Made by a program: the position numbers and the translations under genes
Notes under the pieces: model-generated
Databases searched by the model: none
What the model was told of the DNA's origin: nothing
Seen by the model: only the letters and a program-made list of their open reading frames with translations
Shown: positions 16,948-26,374 of the stretch, in pieces
How positions within the stretch are numbered: the stretch's first letter is position 1
How the letters are laid out: every line of letters begins with the position of its first letter
From: Neisseria sp. Marseille-Q6792
Lineage (GTDB): Bacteria; Pseudomonadota; Gammaproteobacteria; Burkholderiales; Neisseriaceae
Assembly: GCF_943181435.1 (NCBI RefSeq)
Contig: NZ_OW969598.1
Location: 1,960,519-2,024,518 of the forward strand
Length of the DNA stretch: 64,000 bases
Reading direction: 5' to 3'

Positions 16948-17790
16948 TCAAACCGATACGCCGGCTGCGCGTGCGATTTCCAGGCCTTCTTCGGTACTCA
17001 TATAGACGGGGTTACGGGGTCGGTCGTTTAAAATAATTTTGCCTTCGCGGAACATGACCAGTTCGTTTACGGCAAGTTGGGACCATGATTCGTCGCGGGT
17101 CAGCGGCAGGGTGGCGATAACGGCAACGCGGTCGTCCGGCGTGGTTACTTCGGCAAAATCGACCATTACATCGTCGTCGAGCAGACGTGCCTTGCCGAAC
17201 GGGGCTTGGCGGACGATGTAGTGCAGCAGTGTGCTGGCGTGGGCAAACAGGGAAATGCCGTCTGAAAGCATAAAGTTAAACAGCCCGAACTTGCGGATTT
17301 CGTGTGTCAGCCCCGCAATCGCGTCAAACAGGGTTTCGTCGTCGGGACGGGCGGCAAAGCGGGTGCGCAGACGGTTGAGGATGTGGCAGAACGCGCGTTC
17401 GGAGTCGGTTGTGCCGACGGGATGGAAAAATTCGCCCTGTGCGGGAAAGAAGTCGACCAAATGTCCGTTGTGTGCAAACAGCCAGTAGCCGCCCCACATT
17501 TCGCGCATAAAGGGATGAGTGTTCGCCAGCGAGGTTTGTCCTTGCGATGCTTTGCGGATATGGGCGACGACGTTTTCCGATTTAATCTGGTAGGCGCGTA
17601 CGAGGTCGGCGACGGGGGAGTTTGCACTCGGCTTGTCGTCATGGAACAGGCGCACGCCTTTGCCTTCGAAGAACCCGATGCCGAAACCGTCGGCGTGATG
17701 GTCGGTAATGCCGCCCCTGCGGCGGAAGCCTTCAAAGGAAAACATAATATCGGTCGGCGTATTGCAGTTCATGCCCAGCAGTTGACACAT
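16948..17790 (-). CDS. Class II glutamine amidotransferase (YafJ-like)
   Basis: 280 residues starting MCQLLGMNCNTPTDIMFSFE at 17790; Cys2 becomes the N-terminal nucleophile after Met removal, which decides the start over the longer frame to 17820. Other class II motifs: RRGGITDHHADGFGIGFFEG, VVAHIRKASQG, NTHPFMREMWGGYWLFAHNG. The protein is a stand-alone amidohydrolase-like domain of the YafJ/DUG3 group, whose physiological substrate is often unknown. An in-frame IP- or SDG-type stretch (FMLSDGISLF) derives from an embedded uptake sequence. Confidence 0.85.
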   Translation of the reverse strand: MCQLLGMNCNTPTDIMFSFEGFRRRGGITDHHADGFGIGFFEGKGVRLFHDDKPSANSPVADLVRAYQIKSENVVAHIRKASQGQTSLANTHPFMREMWGGYWLFAHNGHLVDFFPAQGEFFHPVGTTDSERAFCHILNRLRTRFAARPDDETLFDAIAGLTHEIRKFGLFNFMLSDGISLFAHASTLLHYIVRQAPFGKARLLDDDVMVDFAEVTTPDDRVAVIATLPLTRDESWSQLAVNELVMFREGKIILNDRPRNPVYMSTEEGLEIARAAGVSV

Positions 17791-17869
17791 AGTTTGTCCA
17801 AATGATTCAGATGGTCGCAAGTATTCGAATTATACCCCGAACTGAAAATGCCGTCTGAAATACGGCTTG

Positions 17870-19215
17870 TTCCTCCATTGTTCACGCGAAAACGGAAAAC
17901 AAAGACGGAAACTTAAAATTCCGCCATTTCCGCTCAGGCGGGAATCCGACTTGTCCGGTTTCGGTTGTTTTTCGTTCCGTAACTTTTGAGCCGTCATTTT
18001 CCCCATTATTCCCGCAAAAACAGAAAACTAAGAACAGAAACCTAAAATCCGTCATTCCCGCGCAGGCGGGAATCTAGAATTTCAATGCCTCAAGAATTTA
18101 TCGGGAAAAACCAAAACCCTTCCGCCGTCATTCCCACGAAAGTGGGAATCTAGAAATGAAAAGCAACAGGAATTTATCGGAAAAAAACCAAAACCCCTCC
18201 GCCGTCATTCCCACGAAAGTGGGAATCTAGAAATGAAAAGCAACAGGAATTTATCGGAAAAAAACCAAAACCCCTCCGCCGTCATTCCCACGAAAGTGGG
18301 AATCTAGAAATGAAAAGCAACAGGAATTTATCGGAAATGACCAAAACTGAACGGACTGGATTCCCGCTTTCGCGGGAATGACGGGGTTTTAAGTTGCTGT
18401 TTCGGTTTTCTGTTTTTTGTGGAAATAACGAGATTTTAGGGTTGCAGAAACTTCTCCGAAACAACAAAAAAACCTTCCGCCATCATTCCCACGAAAGTGG
18501 GAATCTAGAAATGAAAAGCAACAGGAATTTATCGGAAATGACCAAAACTGAATGGACTGGATTCCCGCTTTCGCGGGAATGACGGGGTTTTAAGTTGCTG
18601 TTTCGGTTTTCTGTTTTTTGTGGAAATAACGAGATTTTAGGGTTGCAGAAACTTCTCCGAAACAACAAAAACCCCTCCGCCGTCATTCCCACAAAAGTGG
18701 GAATCTAGAAATGAAAAGCAACAGGAATTTATCGGAAATAACCGAAACCGAACGGACTGGATTCCCGCTTTCGCGGGAATGACGGGGTTTTAAGTTGCTG
18801 TTTCGGTTTTCTGTTTTTTGTGGAAATAACGAGATTTTAGGGTTGCAGAAACTTCTCCGAAACAACAAAAAACCCTCCGCAGTCATTCCCACGAAAGTGG
18901 GAATCTAGAAATGAAAAGCAACAGGAATTTATCGGAAAAAACCAAAACCCTTCCGCCGTCATTTCCACAAAAGTGGGAATCTAGAAATGAAAAGCAACAG
19001 GAATTTATCGGAAAAAAACCAAAACCCTTCCGCCGTCATTCCCACGAAAGTGGGAATCTAGAAATGAAAAGCAACAGGAATTCATCGGAAATGACCGAAA
19101 CTGAACGGACTGGATTCCCGCTTTTGCGGGAATGACGGCGGACAGATTGTCGTTATTCCGGATAAATCCCTGCGATATGGGATAACCGGATGCCCGCTTT
19201 CGCGGAGAATGATGA
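17870..19215. repeat. Large dRS3/RS mosaic repeat array (NIME)
   Basis: About 1.3 kb without genes made of dRS3 palindromes (mostly ATTCCCACGAAAGTGGGAAT and ATTCCCGCTTTCGCGGGAAT) joined by RS spacers. dRS3 starts at 18130, 18207 and 18284 give a 77 bp period; starts at 18284, 18485, 18685 and 18885 give a 200 bp period; 18885, 18961 and 19038 return to 76-77 bp. The 200 bp units add a spacer with GGGGTTTTAAGTTGCTGTTT. Open frames across it are low-complexity (SFRKNKNRKQQ-like) and not genes. Such arrays are recombination-prone intergenic DNA in the genus. Confidence 0.92.
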
Positions 19216-19268
19216 TGGAAAGTTATCATCGTGCGTCAAACCTGCGCGGCAACACACCGGTAAAGCTG

Positions 19269-19297
19269 ATGCCGTCTGAACGCCCTTCAGACGGCAT
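19269..19297. terminator. Paired-DUS terminator after aroB
   Basis: ATGCCGTCTGAA (19269-19280) and TTCAGACGGCAT (19286-19297) with a 5 nt loop, just beyond the aroB stop on the minus strand. Confidence 0.8.
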
Positions 19298-19309
19298 CGG
19301 TATGGCTAA

Positions 19310-20389
19310 TCAGAGATAAGGTTGCAGGGTGCGGCGGAGGATGTCCGTATCAGTGATTTCGGTGATGACGGCTTCTCCCAGCCTCTTTAATCCGATAAAG
19401 CGCATGATGCCGCCGCTGACTTTTTTATCGTGGCTCATATGTTCGAGCCATTTTTCGAATGGGAACACGGGCGGTGCGGACGGCAGTCTGGCGGCTTCAA
19501 ACAGGGCGGCGAGCCGTGCGGTATCTGCGGCGGAGATGTTGCCCAGTTGTTCGGACAAACGCGCCGCCAACACGCAGCCGGCGGCGACGGCTTCTCCATG
19601 CAGCCAAGTGCCGTAACCCATCTCGGTTTCAATGGCGTGTCCGAAGGTGTGTCCGAGGTTGAGCCATGCACGTATGCCTTGTTCGGTCTCGTCCTGTGCG
19701 ACGATGTCTGCCTTCATTTGGCAGCAACGGTACACGGCTTCGGCGAGTTTTCCTTTATCGAGCGTCATCAGTCCGGATATGTTTTGTTCGAGCCATTCGA
19801 AAAAACCGATGTCGCCGAGCGCGCCGTATTTGATGACTTCCGCCATACCGGCGGACAATTCGCGGACGGGCAGGGTGTGCAGCGTGTCCAAGTCGGCAAG
19901 CACCGCCTGAGGCTGGTAAAACGCGCCGATCATATTTTTGCCGAGCGGGTGGTTGATGGCGGTTTTGCCGCCAACCGATGAGTCAACCTGGCTTAACAGC
20001 GTAGTCGGTATTTGAATGAATGGGACACCGCGCTGGTAGGTGGCGGCGGCAAAGCCGACCATGTCGCCGATAACGCCGCCGCCCAGTGCGATGAGTGTGG
20101 TTTTACGTTCGGCGCGGTTTTGAATCAGTCCGTCAAAAATAAGGTTGAGCGTCTGCCAGTTTTTGTACGCCTCGCCGTCGGGCAGGATGATGCTGAAATG
20201 GGGAATGCCTGCCGCATTCAATGCCGTCTGAAGCGTGTCGAGGTAGAGTGGGGCGACGGTTTCGTTGGTAATGATGGCGGCGCGTTTGCCAAGATACGGT
20301 TGGAGCAGGCTGCTGGCCTGCCGTATCAGTCCGTTGCCGATAAAGATAGGGTAGGTGTGCGAAGGTGCGTGTACGTTCAGTGTTTTCAT
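19310..20389 (-). CDS. aroB: 3-dehydroquinate synthase
   Basis: 359 residues, second enzyme of the shikimate pathway. Motifs: [41 protein letters not shown] NAD-binding region, [20 protein letters not shown], and zinc-ligand segments [24 protein letters not shown] and [10 protein letters not shown]. All expected catalytic positions are present and the length is normal. It lies 11 bp after aroK on the same strand, forming aroK-aroB at the end of the pil cluster. Confidence 0.96.
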   Translation of the reverse strand: MKTLNVHAPSHTYPIFIGNGLIRQASSLLQPYLGKRAAIITNETVAPLYLDTLQTALNAAGIPHFSIILPDGEAYKNWQTLNLIFDGLIQNRAERKTTLIALGGGVIGDMVGFAAATYQRGVPFIQIPTTLLSQVDSSVGGKTAINHPLGKNMIGAFYQPQAVLADLDTLHTLPVRELSAGMAEVIKYGALGDIGFFEWLEQNISGLMTLDKGKLAEAVYRCCQMKADIVAQDETEQGIRAWLNLGHTFGHAIETEMGYGTWLHGEAVAAGCVLAARLSEQLGNISAADTARLAALFEAARLPSAPPVFPFEKWLEHMSHDKKVSGGIMRFIGLKRLGEAVITEITDTDILRRTLQPYL

Positions 20390-20400
20390 GCGTCGGTTTT

Positions 20401-20913
20401 TTATTCGGATAAAAGGTTGAGCAGGGTTTGTATGGTTTGCCGGCAGTTTCCCGATTCGATAGTGAAGTCGGCGGTTTGCCTGTAAAGCGGGTCGCGTGCG
20501 GTGTAGAGTTCGCGCAATCTGCCCAAGGGATCGGCAACTTGTAAAAGGGGGCGGCTACTGTCGCAGCGCGTCCGTTCGAGCAGGGTTTCGGGTGGGGCGT
20601 GCAGATAGACGACCGTGCCGCTTTTGCGGATAAGGGCGCGGTTTTCTTCTTTTAACACCGTGCCGCCGCCGGTGGACAGGACGATATGGGGCAGGATAAC
20701 CAGCTTTTTGAGCATGGCGGTTTCGCGCGAACGGAATCCCTGTTCGCCTTCCATTTCAAATATGGTGGGGATGGAAACGCCGGCGGCTGCCGAAATTTCA
20801 TGGTCGCAGTCGTAAAAGCGGTAATTTAGGGAGCGGGCAACCTGTCTGCCCAGAGTGGTTTTGCCCGCGCCCATCAGCCCGATGAGGATAAGTTTGTCGG
20901 TAAAATTTTTCAT
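20401..20913 (-). CDS. aroK: Shikimate kinase
   Basis: 170 residues with Walker [17 protein letters not shown], the shikimate-binding [25 protein letters not shown] and [10 protein letters not shown]. It phosphorylates shikimate. It precedes aroB and follows pilQ with a terminator-containing gap of about 150 bp, so aro transcription may come from read-through or a local promoter. Confidence 0.95.
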   Translation of the reverse strand: MKNFTDKLILIGLMGAGKTTLGRQVARSLNYRFYDCDHEISAAAGVSIPTIFEMEGEQGFRSRETAMLKKLVILPHIVLSTGGGTVLKEENRALIRKSGTVVYLHAPPETLLERTRCDSSRPLLQVADPLGRLRELYTARDPLYRQTADFTIESGNCRQTIQTLLNLLSE

Positions 20914-21018
20914 AGCGTAATTTTAAACGATATTGGCAGGACTGGTAGGGGCTTAAGGTGTATCGGGATGGGAATTCAGTTTCAGGCGGTATTTTGACGG
21001 ATGTTGGATTTTAGATAA

Positions 21019-21054
21019 AAAAAGGGCATATGCTGTAAAACATATGCCCTTTTT
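21019..21054 (-). terminator. Intrinsic terminator of the pil operon
   Basis: AAAAAGGGCATATG and CATATGCCCTTTTT form a perfect hairpin with an 8 nt loop, 5 bp beyond the pilQ stop. Unlike most terminators here it is not built from uptake sequences. It is symmetric, so it could work in both directions. Confidence 0.85.
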
Positions 21055-21059
21055 ACGGA

Positions 21060-23255
21060 TTAATAGCGCAGGTTGCTGCCGACCGTATCCATAATTCTCG
21101 GAGTAATGAAAATCAGCAGTTCGCGACGGCTTTGGCTGTTTTGGCGCGTTTTGAACAGGTTGCCGATGACGGGAATATCGCCCAACAAGGGGATTTTGGT
21201 CAGCGTATTACCGTTTTCTTCTTCATAAATGCCGCCGACAATCAATGTGCCGCCGTTTTCAACCATTGCTTGAGTATCCAGATTTTTGGTTTGGATACAT
21301 TTGGTTGCTTCGTTTTTCACACGGCAGTCAATCGGAGTGTCTTTATTGATTTTGACATTCATGATGATTTGACCGTCAGGAGTGATATTCGGGGTAACAA
21401 CCAAGCCCAATACGGCTTTTTTGAAGGTTGTGGTCGTACTGGTGCTGCTACCTGAGGTTGAAGTATCTTGGTAAGGAATTTCCGTACCGGATTCGATTTT
21501 GGCTTCCTGACGGTTTTGGGTCAGCACGCGCGGATTAGCAAGCGTTTTGGTTTTGGAAAGTTGCTCAGATGCTGACAGTTCCAGGTTCAGGGCACCGGAC
21601 GAAAGTGCGCGTACCAGTGCGATGCTGTTTGCGGCAGCGGCAACCGGCAGGTTGATGTTGGTGTTGACCGACCAACGTCCGCTGGATGCTCCGGTATTGC
21701 CGCCTGTTCCGCCGTTATTCGCTGCGGAAATCCCGCCGCTTCCGGAGTTGAATCCCCATGCGGTTTGCCGGTTGGTGCCTCCGTAACCGAATTTTACACC
21801 CAAGTCGCGTGCGAAACCGTCGGTTGCTTCAACGATACGCGCTTCAATCATGACTTGTTGCGCAGGTACGTCCAATTCGTCAATCAGTTTGCGGAATTTC
21901 TCAATGACGCTGCGGGTATCGGTAACAATCAGGGTATTGGTGGCAGGGTCAATCAATGCACTGCCGCGGTTACTTAGAAGCGTATTGCGTGAGTTGGTGC
22001 TGTCAATTTCATCCAAACGAAGGATTTTGCGGAACTCTTCCACATTTTTATATTTTAATTGGAAGTTCTGAGAATAGAGGGAACCGAGTTCGGCAATTTC
22101 TTTTTCTGCCTGTAGGAAGGCTTTATCTTTGGCAAGCAGTTCGTCGCGGGGTGCGATGTTGATAATATTTCCTTGTTGGCGCATATCCAGATTGCGTGCC
22201 TGCATAACCAGATCCAGGGCCTGATCCCAAGGTACGTCTTTAAGGGAGAGGGTCATTTTACCGTTGACAGTATCACTGGCAACGATATTGGTATCGGATT
22301 CTTTTGCTAAGATTTGCAAGATAGTGCGAACTTCGACATCTTGGAAGTCAAGGGAGATTTTTCTGCCTTTGAAGGTTTTTGGGGTATTGCTTAAACCGCT
22401 AGATTCGAGATCTTGTTTTTTAGGCAGGATTTGAAAGGTAAAACGTCCTGCAGATACGGATTTGTTGATGAATTCCCAGTTACCGGTCATTTTGATAATG
22501 AGCTGGGTATCGTTGTTAATACGTCTCAGGGTAACGTTTTGTACCGGTGTTTTGAAGTCTGCCACGTCCAGGCTGCGTTGTTGTGCAGTTGTCAGGGTGT
22601 GGTTTTTCAGGGTAACGATTACTCGGTCGCGTTGTTGGCGGATGTCGGGTTGTCCGGAAAAACCTAAGGCAGACAATTCGACTATACCGGTATTCTTGCT
22701 GTCTTTGCGGAAGTCGATATTGGTTTGTTTTGCCGGCATTGCAGCCGTTTGTTGCGCGGCGGCAGGGCTAAATGGTGCGGATACGGATACTACGGATTCG
22801 CTAAATGGGGCGGAAGGTTGTGTTCGCGGTACGGTTTGTGCGGGTGCGCGTACAGGAGCTGATGTGGTATCGGAAGATTCATTAATAAGAATCCAAACTT
22901 CGTTTCCTCGTACTTCGGTATTGTACTGGCTTGGTTTGTTCAAATTAAGAACTAAGCGCGCACGGTTGCTGTTTTGAGCCGCGCTAATTTTGTTTAACAG
23001 GGAATCTGCATATTCTAGAACTTGCTGATCCATAGAAATGCCGGTTTGTTCAAAGTCTAAAGCAATACGTGCAGGTGAGGAGGTTACAAAACCGGTAGGG
23101 CTCACAACCTCTTTATCAAAGCTGACTTTGATGATTTTTTGTTTATTGGGTAAGGAAGAAACCTTAATATCTGTGATGTTTCCTGCCGATGCCGTCTGAA
23201 AGGCAGCGGTTGCGATAAACAGACCGGAAATAATTTTCGTCAGTTTTGTATTCAT
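21060..23255 (-). CDS. pilQ: Type IV pilus outer-membrane secretin PilQ
   Basis: 731 residues. A signal peptide ([15 protein letters not shown]) is followed by AMIN domains ([34 protein letters not shown]), a Pro/Ala linker, a secretin/TonB short N-terminal domain ([20 protein letters not shown]) and the secretin barrel ([23 protein letters not shown]). It forms the dodecameric pore for pilus export and DNA uptake. The linker at residues 171-177 holds only one AAMPAKQ unit, whereas meningococcal PilQ usually has several small basic repeats, so this is a short allele. Last gene of pilM-N-O-P-Q. Confidence 0.96.
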   Translation of the reverse strand: MNTKLTKIISGLFIATAAFQTASAGNITDIKVSSLPNKQKIIKVSFDKEVVSPTGFVTSSPARIALDFEQTGISMDQQVLEYADSLLNKISAAQNSNRARLVLNLNKPSQYNTEVRGNEVWILINESSDTTSAPVRAPAQTVPRTQPSAPFSESVVSVSAPFSPAAAQQTAAMPAKQTNIDFRKDSKNTGIVELSALGFSGQPDIRQQRDRVIVTLKNHTLTTAQQRSLDVADFKTPVQNVTLRRINNDTQLIIKMTGNWEFINKSVSAGRFTFQILPKKQDLESSGLSNTPKTFKGRKISLDFQDVEVRTILQILAKESDTNIVASDTVNGKMTLSLKDVPWDQALDLVMQARNLDMRQQGNIINIAPRDELLAKDKAFLQAEKEIAELGSLYSQNFQLKYKNVEEFRKILRLDEIDSTNSRNTLLSNRGSALIDPATNTLIVTDTRSVIEKFRKLIDELDVPAQQVMIEARIVEATDGFARDLGVKFGYGGTNRQTAWGFNSGSGGISAANNGGTGGNTGASSGRWSVNTNINLPVAAAANSIALVRALSSGALNLELSASEQLSKTKTLANPRVLTQNRQEAKIESGTEIPYQDTSTSGSSTSTTTTFKKAVLGLVVTPNITPDGQIIMNVKINKDTPIDCRVKNEATKCIQTKNLDTQAMVENGGTLIVGGIYEEENGNTLTKIPLLGDIPVIGNLFKTRQNSQSRRELLIFITPRIMDTVGSNLRY

Positions 23256-23272
23256 ATGGAATAATCCCCTTC

Positions 23273-23824
23273 TTAATTTTGCTCTTTGGCAGATGCTGCC
23301 GCTTGTTCAGTATCGGTATTTTTGTCGGAAGGTTGCAGCAGCAGTTCTGCTTTGCGGGAGACCCAGTTGCCTGTGCTGTCTTCTATCAATTCGTTCAAAA
23401 TGATACTGTTTTCGGTAATGTCTTGGATTTTACCGTAGTTTTGCCCTAAATAGTTGCCGATGCCGACAGTATAGACATAACCTTCAGCTTCAACAAAACC
23501 TGATATTTTTTTGTCGGATTTTAAGATGCCGACATAACGTATGTTTTCTAAGCTGAATTTTTCCAGTGTTTCTTTAACACGGTTTGTATCGGGAGCATTT
23601 TCCCCTTTTTTGGCAGTTTCCATGCGGTGGAAGTCAAATGCATTTAGTCCTGTAAGTTGCGGGGGGCTGTATACCGGTGAAACCGGTAGGGTTGGGGCTT
23701 GGAAAGGTATGATTTCTGCTTTGGCTTCACGCCTTGTTTGAGCCATCCATTCGTTTAGTTCATCGGAATTTTGGGAGCACGCAGATAGGACCAAAAGGCT
23801 AGTGAGTATGGCGTAATATTTCAT
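23273..23824 (-). CDS. pilP: Pilus inner-membrane lipoprotein PilP
   Basis: 183 residues. Lipoprotein signal [20 protein letters not shown] with lipobox LSAC. A flexible linker precedes the C-terminal beta domain ([37 protein letters not shown]). PilP bridges the PilN/PilO platform to PilQ. It sits 17 bp before pilQ and shares its transcript. Confidence 0.95.
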   Translation of the reverse strand: MKYYAILTSLLVLSACSQNSDELNEWMAQTRREAKAEIIPFQAPTLPVSPVYSPPQLTGLNAFDFHRMETAKKGENAPDTNRVKETLEKFSLENIRYVGILKSDKKISGFVEAEGYVYTVGIGNYLGQNYGKIQDITENSIILNELIEDSTGNWVSRKAELLLQPSDKNTDTEQAAASAKEQN

Positions 23825-23841
23825 GGATTCCCTAACGTAAG

Positions 23842-24510
23842 TTATTTTTGCTCAGTATTTTGCGCTGCTTCTGCAGCTTGTTGCTGTGCAGCTTCTGCAG
23901 CCAGTTCTTCTACGGATTTTGCTTTGTAGGTGGTGGCAATGGCACTGAGGTTCAGGATGCTGCTCTTGCCGTCTGAACCGCCCCCATTTTCCGGGGATTG
24001 GATAATTTTCAGTGATTCAAGGGTAATAATTCGGGAAAGGCTGCCGACATCCCGTGTAAACTGACTGATTTGTTCGTAATTCCCGGTAATGGAAATGGAA
24101 TAGGGTAATCTTTTAATAGGACCGTCATCAACCGGGGGCTGAGGCATGACACTGTCCAACCGTAGTCCGTTACTTGAGCCTGCCTGATGAAGTTCCTGTA
24201 CCAAATTGGGAATTTCGGCATCAGTAGGTAATTGTTTTAACATGATGTTAAAAGCGGAACGGATGGCGGCCAGTTCATCTCTCAGGTTATTCAGGCTGGC
24301 TGCATTAATACTTTTTTGTTTATAGGTATCTTTCAGTTCAACCTCTTTGGCCTCGTACTCACTGAGGGATTCGATTTGATTTTCGAACAAGCCGATGTAA
24401 CCAAGCCCCAGTATGGCGGCGATGGTCATTAGGGCAATAAACAGTTTGATAGGCAAGTTAAGCAGATGAAGATTATTAATATCTATGTTTTTTAGTGAGT
24501 TAGAAGCCAT
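23842..24510 (-). CDS. pilO: Pilus assembly protein PilO
   Basis: 222 residues: short cytoplasmic start, one membrane helix (LPIKLFIALMTIAAILGLGYIG), a coiled-coil segment, then a ferredoxin-like domain with LPTDAEIPNLVQELHQAGSS and LPYSISITGNYEQISQF. The C terminus is Ala/Gln-rich (AAEAAQQQAAEAAQNTEQK). It pairs with PilN in the alignment complex. It abuts pilN without spacing. Confidence 0.95.
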   Translation of the reverse strand: MASNSLKNIDINNLHLLNLPIKLFIALMTIAAILGLGYIGLFENQIESLSEYEAKEVELKDTYKQKSINAASLNNLRDELAAIRSAFNIMLKQLPTDAEIPNLVQELHQAGSSNGLRLDSVMPQPPVDDGPIKRLPYSISITGNYEQISQFTRDVGSLSRIITLESLKIIQSPENGGGSDGKSSILNLSAIATTYKAKSVEELAAEAAQQQAAEAAQNTEQK

Positions 24511-25110
24511 TTAGTTTGCCTCCTGTTTGTTTTCTTGAGCCGGGTTTTCTGTGGTTCCTGTTGCCTTTACGATAGGTTGCAATGTTGCTTGTAAGGTAAA
24601 TTCTTGGTATGAATTATTTTTCTTAATACTCAATAGCTCAGGTTGATTGAATATGCCGGTATTGGGCATGGCTCTCATCATATTGGCAACACGGTTGTCG
24701 CTGGACGTTCTACCGTTTAGTCGGTAAGAATCGGCAGTAACGGCTTCGAGTGAAGTCAGATAAGTGTTGTCCGGAATGGTCTCGTTTAGACTATCAAGGA
24801 TTTTTGCTGCCTGGAGACGTTTGAGCTGAAGCTCCTCAATTTTGTTTTTCTTAAGTAGAAAGGCATCTTTCTCTTGTTTTAGTTTTTGGATTTCAGTCAG
24901 TTCGGTATCTAAGTGTGCGATAGAGGTTTCTAGAAGGGCATTTCTTTCCAACTGGTTATTAGTCATGTTGTCAATAAACAGGTAAGTTCCCGCAACGGAA
25001 GCGAGGCCAATTAATACGGCACCATACATCAGCGTTTTGAATTGTTGCTGTTTGCGCTTGTTGATTTCCTCCCTATAGGGAAGAAGGTTGATTTTAATTA
25101 AATTATTCAT
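24511..25110 (-). CDS. pilN: Pilus assembly protein PilN
   Basis: 199 residues beginning MNNLIKINLLPYREEINKRK; the INLLPYR motif is the peptide that docks in the PilM groove. One membrane helix (GAVLIGLASVAGTYLFI) is followed by a coiled coil and a C-terminal domain. It begins 2 bp after pilM. Confidence 0.96.
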   Translation of the reverse strand: MNNLIKINLLPYREEINKRKQQQFKTLMYGAVLIGLASVAGTYLFIDNMTNNQLERNALLETSIAHLDTELTEIQKLKQEKDAFLLKKNKIEELQLKRLQAAKILDSLNETIPDNTYLTSLEAVTADSYRLNGRTSSDNRVANMMRAMPNTGIFNQPELLSIKKNNSYQEFTLQATLQPIVKATGTTENPAQENKQEAN

Positions 25111-25112
25111 GT

Positions 25113-26222
25113 TTATAGTCCCCGTGCAGCTAAACCAAATGCCGTAGTTAATATGGGCGCATCAAGTTCAAATTGTTTTTTGTCTGTTTTTAGATTATTG
25201 GAAAAGTAGGTTGCAGGATGGATACACTGCACGTCTGCGTTCGTTTGAGAGGCTACGGCCTGTGCAATACCTTCCTGACGTGTTGCTGTGCCTGTCAGTA
25301 GGATATGCTTAACATTGGTCATATCATCCGCAGTCTGGGTAGTATAATAGAACTGCAAGACCCTTTGTATTTCTTGAGTGATTTGTTCATTAAAATGGTC
25401 GGCGACGTTTTCCTGGTAATCAGAAGGCTTTTGCGGGGAGTTGATGATTTCTTCAGCTTTTTCTTCTGTTACCTGATAGGTGCGTTGAATGAGCTGGTTA
25501 AGCTGTTCTTCACAGATAGAGGTTTCTTGTTTGTAAAGGACTTTTCCGTTTTGGATAATCAACGCATAGGTTCGTGTGGCATATATGCCAAAAATGGCGA
25601 CCTTTTCCGTTGAAAGTTCGGGAGCAAAGTTATTCATCCACAATGTGTAGGCGTTATATTGTCCGAAAATGTCTATGTCGAGTGCGGACAGTTTCATGCC
25701 TGCCTCGGCAAATGCATCAATCAGAGGTTCGATATCATCCTTTCTTGCTGCGACGGCTAAAACGGTTTGGTCGGCAGAAGGCGGTGTCAGAACCTGATAA
25801 TCGTAATTGACTTCTTCTAATGAACTTATTTCGGAAATGGCGGATTCGACAAATTCTTCTAAATCTAAATCGGTATCTTTTGTGGTATATACCAGCTGCT
25901 CGGCAGTTGCCAAATTTTGCGGTATGGCGGCGATAATATTTTTACAGGAACTGTTCAGTTTGACATATGCCTGTTGCAAATATGTAACAAGCTGATCGTG
26001 ATTTTGAACTTTATTGCCTTGGACGATATTCTTTGGTAATTTGGCAATGACGTATTTTTCCAGCTGAATTTGGTTTAAACTACGTCCTGACAATTGAACC
26101 ATTTTAATAGAATATTGGTCGATATCGATGCCGATTGCTGCATGGTTATTGAGTTCAAAGGATTTCTTAGAGAACTTGGCATCTGTTTTTTTAAGGTTTT
26201 TCAAGCTGTTAAATAATCGCAT
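25113..26222 (-). CDS. pilM: Actin-like cytoplasmic pilus protein PilM
   Basis: 369 residues of the FtsA/MreB-like ATPase fold: IGIDIDQYSIKMVQLSG (phosphate 1), ALDIDIFGQYNAYTLW, and HILLTGTATRQEGIAQAVA (adenosine motif). PilM binds ATP and the PilN N terminus on the cytoplasmic side. It is the first gene of the operon, divergent from ponA across 152 bp that must hold both promoters; the AT-rich centre (26330-26365) is the likely place, but I cannot fix either one. Confidence 0.95.
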   Translation of the reverse strand: MRLFNSLKNLKKTDAKFSKKSFELNNHAAIGIDIDQYSIKMVQLSGRSLNQIQLEKYVIAKLPKNIVQGNKVQNHDQLVTYLQQAYVKLNSSCKNIIAAIPQNLATAEQLVYTTKDTDLDLEEFVESAISEISSLEEVNYDYQVLTPPSADQTVLAVAARKDDIEPLIDAFAEAGMKLSALDIDIFGQYNAYTLWMNNFAPELSTEKVAIFGIYATRTYALIIQNGKVLYKQETSICEEQLNQLIQRTYQVTEEKAEEIINSPQKPSDYQENVADHFNEQITQEIQRVLQFYYTTQTADDMTNVKHILLTGTATRQEGIAQAVASQTNADVQCIHPATYFSNNLKTDKKQFELDAPILTTAFGLAARGL

Positions 26223-26374
26223 GATGGAAGTTCCTGCTTCATATTTTTAATGGGTAACCGTTTCGGTGTCCGTAATGGATTTCTAGTGCTTTGCACATTA
26301 AAACTGTGTTTTGTAGAAATCGGTTGCTATTTTACTTTATTTAATACCAATAATGGTAAATTATCATTTCAATT

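Noticed and set aside
17870..19215. CRISPR array
   Set aside because: The regular repeats are dRS3 palindromes and the intervening segments are themselves repeated, not unique spacers; no cas genes are near.
18282..19229. Several 60-75 codon frames in the repeat array
   Set aside because: They repeat the same translation in register with the DNA repeat and lack start signals; they are products of the repeat sequence.
26330..26365. Fur box between pilM and ponA
   Set aside because: GATAAT and ATTATT are present on the minus strand but the spacing is wrong for a 19 bp operator.
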